The position numbers and the translations under genes were made by a program. From assembly GCF_035594035.1 (NCBI RefSeq), contig NZ_CP141588.1, forward strand, positions 3,006,501 through 3,070,500: a DNA stretch of 64,000 nucleotides, given 5' to 3'. The DNA is from Sphingomonas sp. LY54. Its GTDB lineage: Bacteria; Pseudomonadota; Alphaproteobacteria; Sphingomonadales; Sphingomonadaceae. Positions 35,980 to 44,900 of this stretch are shown here, piece after piece (positions within the stretch are counted from its first letter, which is position 1; each line of letters starts with the position of its first letter). The notes below the pieces were generated by a model, which had not been told where the DNA came from, searched no databases, and saw nothing but the letters and a program-made list of their open reading frames with translations.

Positions 35980-36597
35980 ATGAAGCTCTTCTACACATCA
36001 GGCTCCTGCTCGCTGTCTCCCCACATCGTTCTACGTGAACTCGCGCTGCAGTTTGCGCTTGAGGCCGTCGATCAGGGTACGAAGATGACCGCGTCCGGCG
36101 CGGACTTCATGGCCGTCAATCCCAAGGGTTACGTGCCGGCGCTTCAACTGGACGATGGCGAGGTGCTGACCGAGGGTGCGGCCATTGTCCAGTATTTGGT
36201 CGACAAGTATGCCCCCGGCACGTTGGCGCCACTTTCCGGCACGGTCGAGCGCGCCCGCGTCAATGGTCACCTGAACTTCATCGCAACCGAACTGCACAAA
36301 GGCTGCGTCCCGCTCTTCAACCCTGCGATGGCACCCGAAGCGCGAGAAACGGTCACAAAAGGGCTCGAACGCAAGCTCGAGGTCATGGAACAGATCCTCG
36401 CCGATGGACGACCTTATCTGACTGGCCCGGACTTTACGGTGGCGGACGCTTACCTGTTCACAATGCTGAGCTGGTCGCCCAGGATTCAGATCGACCTCGA
36501 ACGCTGGCCAAACCTCGCCGCGTTCAGCAAGCGCGTGCTGGCGCGCAAGGCCGTGCAAGCCGCTCTGGAGGCGGAAGGGCTACGACAGGCTGCTTGA
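35980..36597 (+). CDS. Glutathione S-transferase (beta class-like)
   Basis: A 205-residue cytosolic GST. N-terminal thioredoxin fold begins MKLFYTSGSCSLSPHIVLRE, with the beta-class Cys in SGSCSLSPH; the cis-Pro/glutathione segment is NPKGYVPALQLDDGEVLTEG with the AAIVQYL helix; the helical C-domain holds FTVADAYLFTMLSWSP. It is closest to bacterial GstA. It conjugates glutathione to electrophiles, fitting a MarR-controlled detoxification run. The start at 35980 matches the family start; the frame is open 93 bases further up to 35887. Confidence 0.9.
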   Translation: MKLFYTSGSCSLSPHIVLRELALQFALEAVDQGTKMTASGADFMAVNPKGYVPALQLDDGEVLTEGAAIVQYLVDKYAPGTLAPLSGTVERARVNGHLNFIATELHKGCVPLFNPAMAPEARETVTKGLERKLEVMEQILADGRPYLTGPDFTVADAYLFTMLSWSPRIQIDLERWPNLAAFSKRVLARKAVQAALEAEGLRQAA

Positions 36598-36670
36598 AGC
36601 CTGCCACGGGTGGGCGACTGGCCGTGAGGCCTTGGCCCGCCACGCCGTTTTCAAGAAGGCCGCCCTGGAT

Positions 36671-36912
36671 TAGGGTCAGGACTGGTTCTCCGTTCATAGC
36701 CAGAACATGAGGGTAGCGCCGAGAGCGACGGCGGAGAGGAAGGCCCTTGGGCATCTGTCGTAGCCGGTGGCGACCCGTCGCCAGTCCTTGAGCCTGCCGA
36801 ACATGATCTTGATCCTGTTGCAGCGTTTGTAGCGGCGCTTGTCGTAATGACGGGCTCACCCTGCGGACTCTGAATCACGCCGCAGGCGCAAGATCAATGG
36901 GTCCTGACCCTA
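36671..36912 (-). mobile_element. Internally deleted IS5-family element
   Basis: Both ends are preserved as a perfect inverted repeat TAGGGTCAGGAC (36671-36682 and 36901-36912), whose outer TA could be target duplication. Inside, the minus strand encodes only the transposase C-terminus: KRRYKRCNRIKIMFGRLKDW and RRVATGYDRCPRAFLSAVAL, a typical IS5/IS427-type ending. About 240 bp remain of an element normally over 800 bp. It could have been moved in trans by a full copy. Confidence 0.75.
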
Positions 36913-36914
36913 GC

Positions 36915-37190
36915 TTGGCCGCCGGCGGCCGGGCGCCGCCCGGGTGTCTTGGCAGGCCTCGGGCAAGGTGCCTTGTTAGTCCAGCTGGAGCATCCGCAAG
37001 TAGTTCGCGGGGAGGTGCGCGCCGGCCGGTCGGCGCAGATACCGACGGCCCAGTACGCTATCGGGCGGGTGGGTTCGAATTCGCGCGCTACATTTCCAAG
37101 GTCTCGCCTGTCGCTCGTTAAGCGGTGTCGTTCGCGACTTTGGGCCACCTGCTACACGGCGTCCGGTTTTCGCCTTTGCTACCCAAAAGC
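36915..37190. other. Intergenic stretch without recognised gene
   Basis: These 276 bases hold no convincing gene. The minus strand has a short run reading AGAHLPANYLRMLQLD, which looks coding-like but is unassigned and broken; it may be a remnant of a mobile-element protein. Confidence 0.3.
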
Positions 37191-37191
37191 G

Positions 37192-37245
37192 GATTGTCCG
37201 TTAGCGGCCAGATCCGGCCGTTCCGCTGAGCGCCAATTGCGGTCG
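37192..37245. repeat. Dispersed intergenic repeat, copy B (best preserved)
   Basis: Contains CGTTCCGCTGAGCGCCAA (37219-37236) preceded by GCGGCCAGATCCGGCC. A 22-base block (37215-37236) is identical to 49637-49658, and GCGGCCAGATCCGGCCGTTC differs by one base from 40063-40082. Confidence 0.65.
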
Positions 37246-37399
37246 TGCTGAGTTCCACCGGCGGTGCCGGAAAGCGGACTTGATTCAGCCAAAAGCAAGT
37301 CGCGACTGCGTTGGCCACAAAAGCAGCCTTCACAGTTCGCTGTATCGATCGCAAATATCTTCGAGCAGGTGTGAAAATGGGGTCGTGTCTAAGGAGCGC

Positions 37400-37660
37400 A
37401 TGGTGAACGAAGATTACGAGCACGGGCGCCGGGATGGTCTGCGACTGGCCGTGGCCATTCTGGCCGCCGAGGAGGCCAAGTGGGCAGCCCTCCTTGGCGA
37501 GAGTCGCTCGTGGCGGACCAATGCAACCCGGGAGGTGCGACACAAGGCGCTGCAGGTGGCGCAGAAACGCGTGCAGACAGCCTTGAACCGGCTCACGCCG
37601 AAAAGCGCTGCATCCGACAACGCAGAACTGAAGGCAGCTCTCGATCGGGCTGGGCTCTAA
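37400..37660 (+). CDS. Hypothetical protein, 86 aa
   Basis: A small, charged, helical protein (NEDYEHGRRDGLRLAVAILA, AEEAKWAALLGESRSWRTNA, then a Lys/Arg-rich helix). No signal peptide, membrane segment or known domain. AAGGAG at 37391-37396 is close to the ATG; the GTG three bases later has better spacing. It lies just upstream of, and may once have been apart from, the ars operon. Function unknown. Confidence 0.45.
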   Translation: MVNEDYEHGRRDGLRLAVAILAAEEAKWAALLGESRSWRTNATREVRHKALQVAQKRVQTALNRLTPKSAASDNAELKAALDRAGL

Positions 37661-37690
37661 ACTTCGCGACACGGTAGGGCTGACCCCTTC

Positions 37691-37746
37691 ATTTCGAGCG
37701 CAGTCGAAATATATGTTGACCTGCCAAATGGCCGTCGATATTTCGA
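37691..37746 (+). promoter_or_regulatory. ars promoter with ArsR operator dyads
   Basis: ATTTCGA-6 nt-TCGAAAT (37691-37710) is a perfect dyad, and TCGAAATAT (37704-37712) pairs again with ATATTTCGA (37738-37746). Between them is a plausible promoter: TTGACC (37716-37721), 17-base spacer, TATTTC (37739-37744). ArsR binding at these TCGAAAT/ATTTCGA sites would cover the -10 box. Confidence 0.6.
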
Positions 37747-37751
37747 TCTTC

Positions 37752-38108
37752 ATGGAAATGAAGCCACCCGCCGCCGTCGAGGCGCTCGGCGCCCTGGCCC
37801 AGGAGCATCGCCTCGCGCTGTTCCGCTTGCTGGTGCAGGCGGGCGACGCGGGCATGCCTGCGGGCGCGATCGCGGAGAAGCTCGGCGTCCCCAACTCGTC
37901 CTTGTCGTTCCACTTGGCGCACCTCACCCGCGCCGGGCTGATCCGGCAGCGGCGGCAGGGGCGTTCGCTCATCTACACGGCCGACTATGCGGCGATGAAC
38001 GCGCTGGTCGGCTACCTCATGGAGAATTGCTGCGGCGGCGCGACCTGCGCGCCGGCGGCTCAATGCGGCGAGGATGCCGCGCACCCCCAGGAAAGGAAGT
38101 CCGCATGA
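37752..38108 (+). CDS. arsR: ArsR-type arsenic-responsive repressor
   Basis: A 118-residue winged-helix repressor that leaves its operator when As(III) binds. Core: LGALAQEHRLALFRLLVQAG, MPAGAIAEKLGVPNSSLSFH and LAHLTRAGLIRQRRQGRSLI. The C-terminal thiols Cys93-Cys94 and Cys99 (ENCCGGATC) suit the arsenite site of Acidithiobacillus-type ArsR (Cys95/96/102). The start at 37752 falls about 7 bases after the predicted -10 box and lacks a Shine-Dalgarno, so the message may be leaderless; an in-frame ATG at 37713 lies inside the operator. Stop overlaps the next start (ATGA). Confidence 0.88.
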   Translation: MEMKPPAAVEALGALAQEHRLALFRLLVQAGDAGMPAGAIAEKLGVPNSSLSFHLAHLTRAGLIRQRRQGRSLIYTADYAAMNALVGYLMENCCGGATCAPAAQCGEDAAHPQERKSA

Positions 38109-38575
38109 AGCGCCTGCATGTCCACGTCGGCGTCGCCGACCTCGATAGTTCCGTTCGCTTCTACTCGACCCTGTTCGGCGCGCAGCCGACCGTGACGAAG
38201 GCGGATTATGCCAAGTGGATGCTCGAGGATCCCCGGGTGAACTTCGCCATCTCCTCGGGCAACCACGCCGCCAGGGGGATCGAGCATCTCGGCATCCAGG
38301 TCGAAAGCGCCGAGGAGCTGACCGAAGTCTATGGCCGCCTCGAGGCAGCCGATCGGCCCGTCCTGGAGGAAGGCGCGACCACCTGCTGCTACGCCAAGTC
38401 GGAGAAGAGCTGGATTTCCGATCCGGACGGCATCGTGTGGGAAGCCTTCTTCACGAACGGCGAGGCGACGGTCTACGGCGACAGCCCCGCGCTGGCGGCT
38501 CTTTCCGCCAATGCCGCAGAGGGCGCATGCTGCGCTCCGGCCATGCCCGCGCAGACCGCGAGCTGCTGCGGATGA
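38105..38575 (+). CDS. arsI: ArsI/CadI-like VOC-fold dioxygenase (C-As lyase)
   Basis: A 156-residue vicinal-oxygen-chelate enzyme. ArsI cleaves the carbon-arsenic bond of trivalent organoarsenicals using Fe(II) and O2. Candidate iron ligands are His5 (RLHVHVG), His62 (IEHLGIQ) and the Glu of VWEAFF; the vicinal Cys pair in GATTCCYAKSEKSW matches the arsenical-binding pair of ArsI. The C-terminus adds Cys-rich GACCAPA and SCCG. The same family is often named CadI (cadmium-induced), so the name is held with some caution. ATGA overlaps couple it to arsR and arsC. Confidence 0.82.
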   Translation: MKRLHVHVGVADLDSSVRFYSTLFGAQPTVTKADYAKWMLEDPRVNFAISSGNHAARGIEHLGIQVESAEELTEVYGRLEAADRPVLEEGATTCCYAKSEKSWISDPDGIVWEAFFTNGEATVYGDSPALAALSANAAEGACCAPAMPAQTASCCG

Positions 38576-38979
38576 GCGTCACCATCTACCACAACCCGGC
38601 CTGCGGGACGTCCCGCAACACGCTGGCGCTGATCCGCGCCACCGGGGTGGAGCCGGAGGTGATCCACTATCTGGACACGCCGCCGAGCCGGAAGGAACTG
38701 GTGTCGCTCATCCAGCGCATGGGCATCGGCCCGCGCGATCTGCTGCGGGAGAAGGGGACGCCGTTTGCGGAACTCGGTCTCGGCGACCCCTCGCTCAGCG
38801 ACGACCAACTCATCGACGCGATGATGGAGCACCCGATCCTGATCAACCGCCCGATCGTGGTCGGGCCGAAGGGCGCAAGGCTCTGCCGCCCGTCCGAGGA
38901 AGTGCTGTCGGTCCTCGACCGGCCTCTCGACGCCGATTTCGTGAAGGAAGACGGCGAAGTGGTGCCGGCCCATGGCTGA
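38572..38979 (+). CDS. arsC: Arsenate reductase, glutaredoxin-coupled
   Basis: A 135-residue reductase turning As(V) into As(III) with glutathione/glutaredoxin. The catalytic Cys11 lies in YHNPACGTSRNTL, the ArsC signature; later family segments are ELVSLIQRMGIGPRDLLREK and NRPIVVGPKGARLCRPSEEV, the latter carrying the conserved Arg residues that bind arsenate. Length is near the E. coli ArsC (141). Start overlaps arsI by ATGA, end overlaps acr3 by 8 bases. Confidence 0.92.
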   Translation: MSVTIYHNPACGTSRNTLALIRATGVEPEVIHYLDTPPSRKELVSLIQRMGIGPRDLLREKGTPFAELGLGDPSLSDDQLIDAMMEHPILINRPIVVGPKGARLCRPSEEVLSVLDRPLDADFVKEDGEVVPAHG

Positions 38980-40045
38980 TGCGGAAGCGGCGGCGCGGCC
39001 CGCAATGTCGACGTTCGAGCGCTATTTGTCGGTTTGGGTGCTGCTCTGCATCGCGGTGGGTATCGGGCTCGGGGCAGCGGTTCCCGGCGCCTTTGCGGCG
39101 ATAGCCGCCGCCGAGCTCGCCCGCGTCAATCTGCCCGTGGCTGTCCTGATCTGGCTGATGATCATCCCGATGCTGCTCAAGATCGACTTTGGGGCGCTGG
39201 GGTCGGTTCGCCAGCATTGGAAGGGCGTCGGCGTCACCTTGTTCATCAACTGGGCGGTGAAGCCCTTTTCGATGGCGGCCCTGGGCACGTTCTTCATCGG
39301 CTGGCTGTTCGCGCCGCTGCTGCCGGCCGGCGAGATATCCTCCTACATTGCCGGGCTCATCATCCTCGCCGCTGCGCCGTGCACGGCGATGGTCTTCGTC
39401 TGGTCGAACCTCTGCGACGGCGAACCCAATTACACGCTCAGCCAGGTCGCGCTGAACGACCTCATCATGGTGTTCGCCTTCGCCCCCATCGTCGGGCTGC
39501 TGCTGGGCGTGGCCTCGATCACCGTGCCTTGGGACACGCTCCTGCTCTCGGTCGTGCTCTACATCGTGATCCCGGTCGTCATCGCGCAGCTGGTGCGCGG
39601 GCGCGTGCTCGCCAGCGGAGGACAGGCTGCGCTCGATCGACTGCTGCGCGTTCTGGGGCCGATCTCGCTCGTCTCTCTGCTGACCACGCTCGTCCTGCTG
39701 TTCGGCTTCCAGGGCGAGCAGATCCTGGCCCAGCCGCTGGTCATCGTGCTGCTGGCGGTGCCGATCCTCATCCAGGTCTATTTCAACGCCGGCCTGGCCT
39801 ACTGGCTCAGCCGCAAGTTCGGAGTCGCCTGGTGCGTCGCGGCGCCCGCTGCGCTGATCGGAGCTTCGAATTTCTTCGAGCTCGCCGTCGCCGCTGCCAT
39901 TTCGCTGTTCGGGATCAATTCCGGCGCGGCCCTGGCAACGGTCGTAGGCGTCCTCGTCGAGGTGCCGGTGATGCTGTCGGTCGTCGCTATCGTGAAGCGC
40001 TCGCGCGGCTGGTACGAACGGGGGGAGTCATTGGCTTCGGCCTGA
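38972..40045 (+). CDS. acr3: ACR3 family arsenite efflux permease
   Basis: A 357-residue, ten-helix carrier that expels arsenite using the proton gradient. Hallmarks are LMIIPMLLKIDFGAL, NWAVKPFSMAALGTFF and AAAPCTAMVFVWSNLCDG with the essential Cys137, and GASNFFELAVAAAISLFG near the end, carrying the conserved Glu. It completes the chain: ArsR sensor, ArsI demethylation, ArsC reduction, export. All four genes overlap or abut, giving one transcript. Confidence 0.93.
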   Translation: MADAEAAARPAMSTFERYLSVWVLLCIAVGIGLGAAVPGAFAAIAAAELARVNLPVAVLIWLMIIPMLLKIDFGALGSVRQHWKGVGVTLFINWAVKPFSMAALGTFFIGWLFAPLLPAGEISSYIAGLIILAAAPCTAMVFVWSNLCDGEPNYTLSQVALNDLIMVFAFAPIVGLLLGVASITVPWDTLLLSVVLYIVIPVVIAQLVRGRVLASGGQAALDRLLRVLGPISLVSLLTTLVLLFGFQGEQILAQPLVIVLLAVPILIQVYFNAGLAYWLSRKFGVAWCVAAPAALIGASNFFELAVAAAISLFGINSGAALATVVGVLVEVPVMLSVVAIVKRSRGWYERGESLASA

Positions 40046-40062
40046 ACGCCGACCTGCGCCTT

Positions 40063-40082
40063 GCGGCCAGCTCCGGCCGTTC
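40063..40082. repeat. Dispersed intergenic repeat, partial copy D
   Basis: GCGGCCAGCTCCGGCCGTTC matches 37204-37223 with one change. It lies 18 bases after the acr3 stop; the GCGCCAA half is missing. Confidence 0.45.
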
Positions 40083-40246
40083 AGAGTGGCCTCCCGTGCT
40101 CCCGTAATTACTCTTAAAGAACAGCCCCCCGATTCCGGCCCTGCGGCTGCTCGCGCTTGAGGAGCCCCTTTCGCCGCGTCCCCAGGCGCTTCAGCACGCG
40201 AGGTCGTGAGCGCCTCTTCTAGCATTCGCTGAACGAAGGCTGTCAC

Positions 40247-40260
40247 ATTAGCCGGCTAAT
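40247..40260. promoter_or_regulatory. 14-bp perfect palindrome upstream of the FecI-type sigma gene
   Basis: ATTAGCCGGCTAAT is its own reverse complement and lies 86 bp before the sigma-factor start. It is a candidate regulator site for the FecI-FecR-receptor-PhoD unit. The rest of the 300-bp gap (40046-40345) shows only repeat copy D. Confidence 0.4.
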
Positions 40261-40345
40261 CCGGGCCGCGGCGCTGCCGGCCGATCACCCTGGTCGATTC
40301 CCGGCGGCTCACCGACGTCCGGACTCAATTTCCCAAGGGTGGCTG

Positions 40346-40948
40346 ATGCGCGTGATCGACCGGGAGCGGACCTTATGGTTCCTCCGCAATATCTTGCCGC
40401 ATGAGCCGGCGCTGCGAAACTGGCTCGCGCGCCGGCAGTCTGCTGGGCTCGACGTCGATGACATCATCCAGGAAGCCTATGCCATCCTTGCCGATCTCGA
40501 GTCGGTGGAGGGCATCCGCCATCCGCGCGCGTATCTGTTCCAGGTCGCGCGGTCGGTGATCACCAAGCATGTGCGGCGCGCGCGGATCGTCTCGATCCAG
40601 GCAATCGGCGACCTCGCGCAACTTCAGCTTGCCGACGACAGCCCCTCGCCCGAACAGGTCGCGATCGCGCGCAACGAGTGGGAGCGGCTCGTCCATGCGA
40701 TCGGTGCGATGCCGGCCAAGACCCAGCAGGCCTTCATCCTCCGGCGCGTCGAAGGCCTATCCCAGCGCGAGATCGCCGCCCGCATGACGATTTCCGAAAA
40801 TACGGTGGAGAAGCATATCTCGCGGGGCCTCCGATTTCTGATTGACTGGTTTGGTCATGGCGGAAAGGCTCGGGTAGAAGCCTCTAAGGCTCCGCCCTTG
40901 GAGATTGCTACTCTAGATGATTGCGCGCGAAACCAGTCGATACATTGA
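40346..40948 (+). CDS. FecI-like ECF sigma factor
   Basis: A 200-residue sigma factor of the iron-starvation (FecI) type. Region 2: GLDVDDIIQEAYAILADLES and RHPRAYLFQVARSVITKHVR; region 4: AIGAMPAKTQQAFILRRVEG, LSQREIAARMTISENTVEKH. It is expected to switch on the downstream receptor and phosphodiesterase genes when the receptor sends a ligand signal through FecR. Its last 32 bases overlap the FecR gene, typical of such pairs. A GGGTGG stretch precedes the ATG. Confidence 0.9.
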   Translation: MRVIDRERTLWFLRNILPHEPALRNWLARRQSAGLDVDDIIQEAYAILADLESVEGIRHPRAYLFQVARSVITKHVRRARIVSIQAIGDLAQLQLADDSPSPEQVAIARNEWERLVHAIGAMPAKTQQAFILRRVEGLSQREIAARMTISENTVEKHISRGLRFLIDWFGHGGKARVEASKAPPLEIATLDDCARNQSIH

Positions 40949-41900
40949 CGAGAAAGCTGCCGACTGGATCGCGCGGCTCGACCGGGGGCCGCTTTCCGAC
41001 GAAGAATCGCGGGCTCTGGACGCATGGCTGAAAGGCGATCCGCGCCGGCGCGGCGCCCTGCTGCGAGCCGACGCCGTGTCGTTGCTGAGCGAGTCTGCGC
41101 AAGCGCTCGGCCCGGGCTTCGAGCCGCCGCCGGCGCCTGATCGCCCCGTCCGTCTCGTGTCCCGGCGCCGCGCCCTGGGATGGGGCGCGGCGGTCGCCGT
41201 GGGCGCGTCGCTGGTCGCGCTGGGCGTGAGCGCGCCAGCCGGGGCGATCACGACCCGGCTGGGCGAGGTGCGGCTCGTCACGCTCGACGACGGCTCCACT
41301 GTCATCCTCAATACCCAGTCCAGCGTGAAGGTGCGCTACAGCGCAACCGAGCGCCGAATCGAGCTGATCGACGGCGAGGCCTATTTCGCGGTCGTCCCGG
41401 GTCGCCGCCCGTTCCTCGTCGCTGCCGGCAATGCCCGGCTGCGTGCCTCTCATGCCGCTTTCCGCGTCCGCAAGCTCGGCGCAAGGCCGATCGATATCCT
41501 GGTGGATCGCGGCGGCCTTGCGCTCGGCGGGACCGGGTTGCCGGCCCCGGTGGTAATGGGCGCCCATAGCCGGATCGTCCTGCCGCCGCCGGGCCCGGAC
41601 GCGGCGACCCCGGCGCCGCAGCCGGTGGTGCCCGACATCGTCACGCGCGAGCTTGCCTGGCGGGAAGGCAAGATCGCGCTGGAGGGCGAGCGGCTGGATT
41701 GGGCGGCCGCGGAGTTCGCGCGCTATAGCCCGGTACGCATCGTGATACGCGACCGCGGGCTTGCCCGGGAGCCGGTGACCGGGCTGTTCGCGGCTGGGGA
41801 TCCTGTCGGGTTCAGCCGGGCGGTGGCGGAGATATTCGGCGCACGGGTCGAGCAGGCCGAGCGGGCCGTGATCCTCAGCCGGCAGGGCGGGCGGCAATAA
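40917..41900 (+). CDS. FecR-like transmembrane anti-sigma regulator
   Basis: A 327-residue single-pass protein linking the receptor to the sigma factor. The cytoplasmic part (YIDEKAADWIARLDRGPLSD, ALDAWLKGDPRRRGALLRAD) binds sigma; the helix ALGWGAAVAVGASLVALGV crosses the membrane near 90; the periplasmic FecR domain has LGEVRLVTLDDGSTVILNTQ and IELIDGEAYFAV; the C-terminal STN-like part (RYSPVRIVIRDRGLAREPVT) should meet the receptor's signalling domain. Length is normal for the family. Confidence 0.9.
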   Translation: MIARETSRYIDEKAADWIARLDRGPLSDEESRALDAWLKGDPRRRGALLRADAVSLLSESAQALGPGFEPPPAPDRPVRLVSRRRALGWGAAVAVGASLVALGVSAPAGAITTRLGEVRLVTLDDGSTVILNTQSSVKVRYSATERRIELIDGEAYFAVVPGRRPFLVAAGNARLRASHAAFRVRKLGARPIDILVDRGGLALGGTGLPAPVVMGAHSRIVLPPPGPDAATPAPQPVVPDIVTRELAWREGKIALEGERLDWAAAEFARYSPVRIVIRDRGLAREPVTGLFAAGDPVGFSRAVAEIFGARVEQAERAVILSRQGGRQ

Positions 41901-41989
41901 AATAATCGTTCGGGTGGCGGAACCGTCGGCCCGAAGACTCTCAGCCTCCGAAGAGCGGCGTCGCCGCGGGCAATCGGGGGTTTACCACT

Positions 41990-44900
41990 GTGATTTCGCG
42001 TCATTCGATCCTTTCCGGCACGGCAATGTTTCTCGCGGTCGCGGCTACTGCACCGGCGCAGGCGCAGGTCCGCGCCTTCGACATTCCGGCGCAGCCCGCG
42101 GTCAAGGCCATTCCCGAATTTGCCCTCCAGGCGCAGATCCAGATCGTCGCCCCGGCGCGCGACCTCGCCGGCGTGCAGACGCCCGCGATCAAGGGCGAGA
42201 TGGAGGCGCGCGATGCGCTGCGGCGGCTGATCGCGGGTACGCCGCTCGAGATCGCCGGGGATGACGGCCAGGTCGTCACGCTTCGCTCGACCCGCGCAGC
42301 GGCGACAGCCGATGCGGAGCAGGCAGCCGGCAAGGGCACGGTCACCGGGCGGGTCATCGATCCCGCCACCGGCGAATATCTGCGCAATGCGATTATCGAG
42401 CTGACCGAGGCCGGCGGCGATCGCCGGACCGCGACGTCGGGCGAGAATGGCGAATATCGCCTGCTCGACGTGCCGGCGGGAACGGCCGAGATCGTCGTCC
42501 GCTACACCGGCTACGCGCTCCAGAGCGCCACCGTCCAGGTCGCCGGCGGCGAGACGGCCCGTCGCGACTTCGCTCTGGCGCACAGGGGTGCGGACGGTCC
42601 GGCTGAGGAAGAGATCGTTGTCGTCGGCTCGCTCGAGGGCGATGCCCGGGCGATCATGAGCCAGCGCCAATCGATGGACATCAAGAACAGCCTGTCGGCC
42701 GAATCCTATGGCGACATCGCCGACGGCAATCCGGGCGAGTTCATCAAGTTCATGCCCGGTGTCGACACGGATGCCGGCGGCGACGGCGACGGGACGGTGC
42801 GCAACGTCAAGCTGCGCGGCCTGCCGGCTTCCTATACCGGCGTGACCGTAAACGGGGTCAGCCTGTCAGGCGTCGACGCTTCGGGCGGCGCCGGCGGCTC
42901 GCGCACCTTCAGCTTCGAGCAATTGTCCCTCAGCGCGATCGACTCGATCGAGATCTCGAAAACGGTCAGCGCCGATGTCGACGCCAATGCGCCGGCGGGA
43001 ACAATTAACATCAAGACCAAACGCGCCTTCGACCGCAGGGGCCGCCGCATCAAGGCCCAGGTCAGCGCCAGCACGCATTCGGACATGTGGGATTCGCGGG
43101 AGCAGACGGGCCCGGGCGAGGGCGGCTATGGCGACAAGCGCTTCCTGCCCAACTGGCAGCTCGAATATTCCGACGTCTTCTTCGGCCGCCTCGGCCTGGC
43201 GGCCAGCCTCAGCCAGTCGAAGCTCTACGTCGAAAAGGAGCAGACCACGCTCACCCGCAACTACGTTCCGACCGCGGCGAGCCCCGATCCGATGGCGATC
43301 GCCGGCATCGAGCTGCAGCATGAAAGGCGCCAGATCACGCGCTTCTCGGCCTCCGCCAATCTCGACTTCAAGGCGACCGACCGCCTGACCCTGTCGCTGG
43401 CGGGCATCTATAACGAGTCCGACATCTGGGCTGGCGACACAGCCTATAATTTCACGACCGGCGCGCGCGCCCGCGGCGTCATCGGCGATCCGGTGTTCGA
43501 CATCACCACCCAGCAGCTGGCAACGGCGAACACGGTCTCCATGCAGAACACGCTCAACTACAAGACGAGCGGCGGCAAGACGATCATCCCGAGCTTCCAA
43601 TGGGAGGGCGACCGGGTCGCGCTGGATGGCAACCTTTTCTACTCCAACTCGGTCAGCACCTACGACCCCGAGGGCGAGAAGGATTCGGCCTATGTAACGA
43701 GCGCGCTGACCGCGCGCGGCAACTTCTCGGCCCAGCGCGAGCCGGGCGATCTCACCGGCCAGAAATGGCAGATCCAGCAGCTCAGCGGTGTCGACTGGAG
43801 CGACCCGGCGAGCTTCAACTCCGCGGGCGCGCTTGTCCTCAGGACCAATAACGGGCCCTACGCCGAGCGCACCGAAAAAGGCGGCGCGCTCAACCTCACC
43901 TACCAGTTCGATGCTGGCTCAGTGCCCGTCACGTTCAAATCGGGCCTCAAGTTCCAGCGCTCGGCATGGCTCTACGAGAACCCGACCGACCTCAGCCGCT
44001 ACCAATATATCGGGCCGGTGCCGATCGCCGAGATGCTCGGCCAGGTTCAGGGATCCAACCAGATCTCGTTCGCCGATTCCGGCATCGACGTCCGCACGCT
44101 GAACGGAAGCGGCAACCTCTACATGCCGAGCACGTACAAGCTGCTCGATTTCTATCGCCAGAATCCGGAATATTGGCGGCCGACGACGGCGACCTCGCCG
44201 ACCGAATGGTACAATCTTCACGTCGGCAACAACCGGGATTTCAGCGAGCAGACGACAGCGCTGTACGCGATGGCGACCTCGGAGCTGACCTTGAAGCTCA
44301 AGATCCGTGCCGGCCTGCGCTGGGAGCAGACCGAGACGAGCGTCCTGGAAGCCGATCCGCTCTCGCCCGAGGAAGTGGCTGCGGCCGGCTTCGCGGTCTC
44401 GGCGTCGACCGGCCGCGCGACGACGATCGAGGGACTGGAATATCAATTCCAATCGCGCCCCCGCGCGTATCGGAAGGGCCGCTACGACAATTTCTTCCCA
44501 AGCGCGTCGCTCAAATATGAGTTCAATCGCAGCACCCAGCTGCAGCTTGGATACAGCCGCACCATCCGCCGTCCGGAAGTGGGCGACCTCACCGGCGTCT
44601 GGTCGGTCAACGAGATCGACCGGATCGTGCGGGCGCCGAATCCGGGCCTGAAGCCCGAAATGTCGGACAATTTCTCGGCCCGCCTCGCTCATTATTTCGA
44701 GCCGGTCGGGATGGTGGCGATCAATTATTACCAGAACAGGGTGAAGGGCCTCTTCCAGACGGTTGACCTCACGGCCGACGAGTTCGGCTACACCGGCGAG
44801 GATTATGCGGGCTACACGTTCCGCACGACCACGACCGTCAGCGACGAGGCGATCAACATCCGCGGCTGGGAGCTCGAGTTCAACCACGCGCTCGACTATC

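Noticed and set aside
36915..37148. Minus-strand run reading AGAHLPANYLRMLQLD
   Set aside because: Too short and broken, and no family could be named; may be a mobile-element fragment.
37677..37690. TGACCCCT run resembling the tRNA-Glu end upstream of arsR
   Set aside because: Only 8 bases match, which is expected by chance; not treated as an att site.
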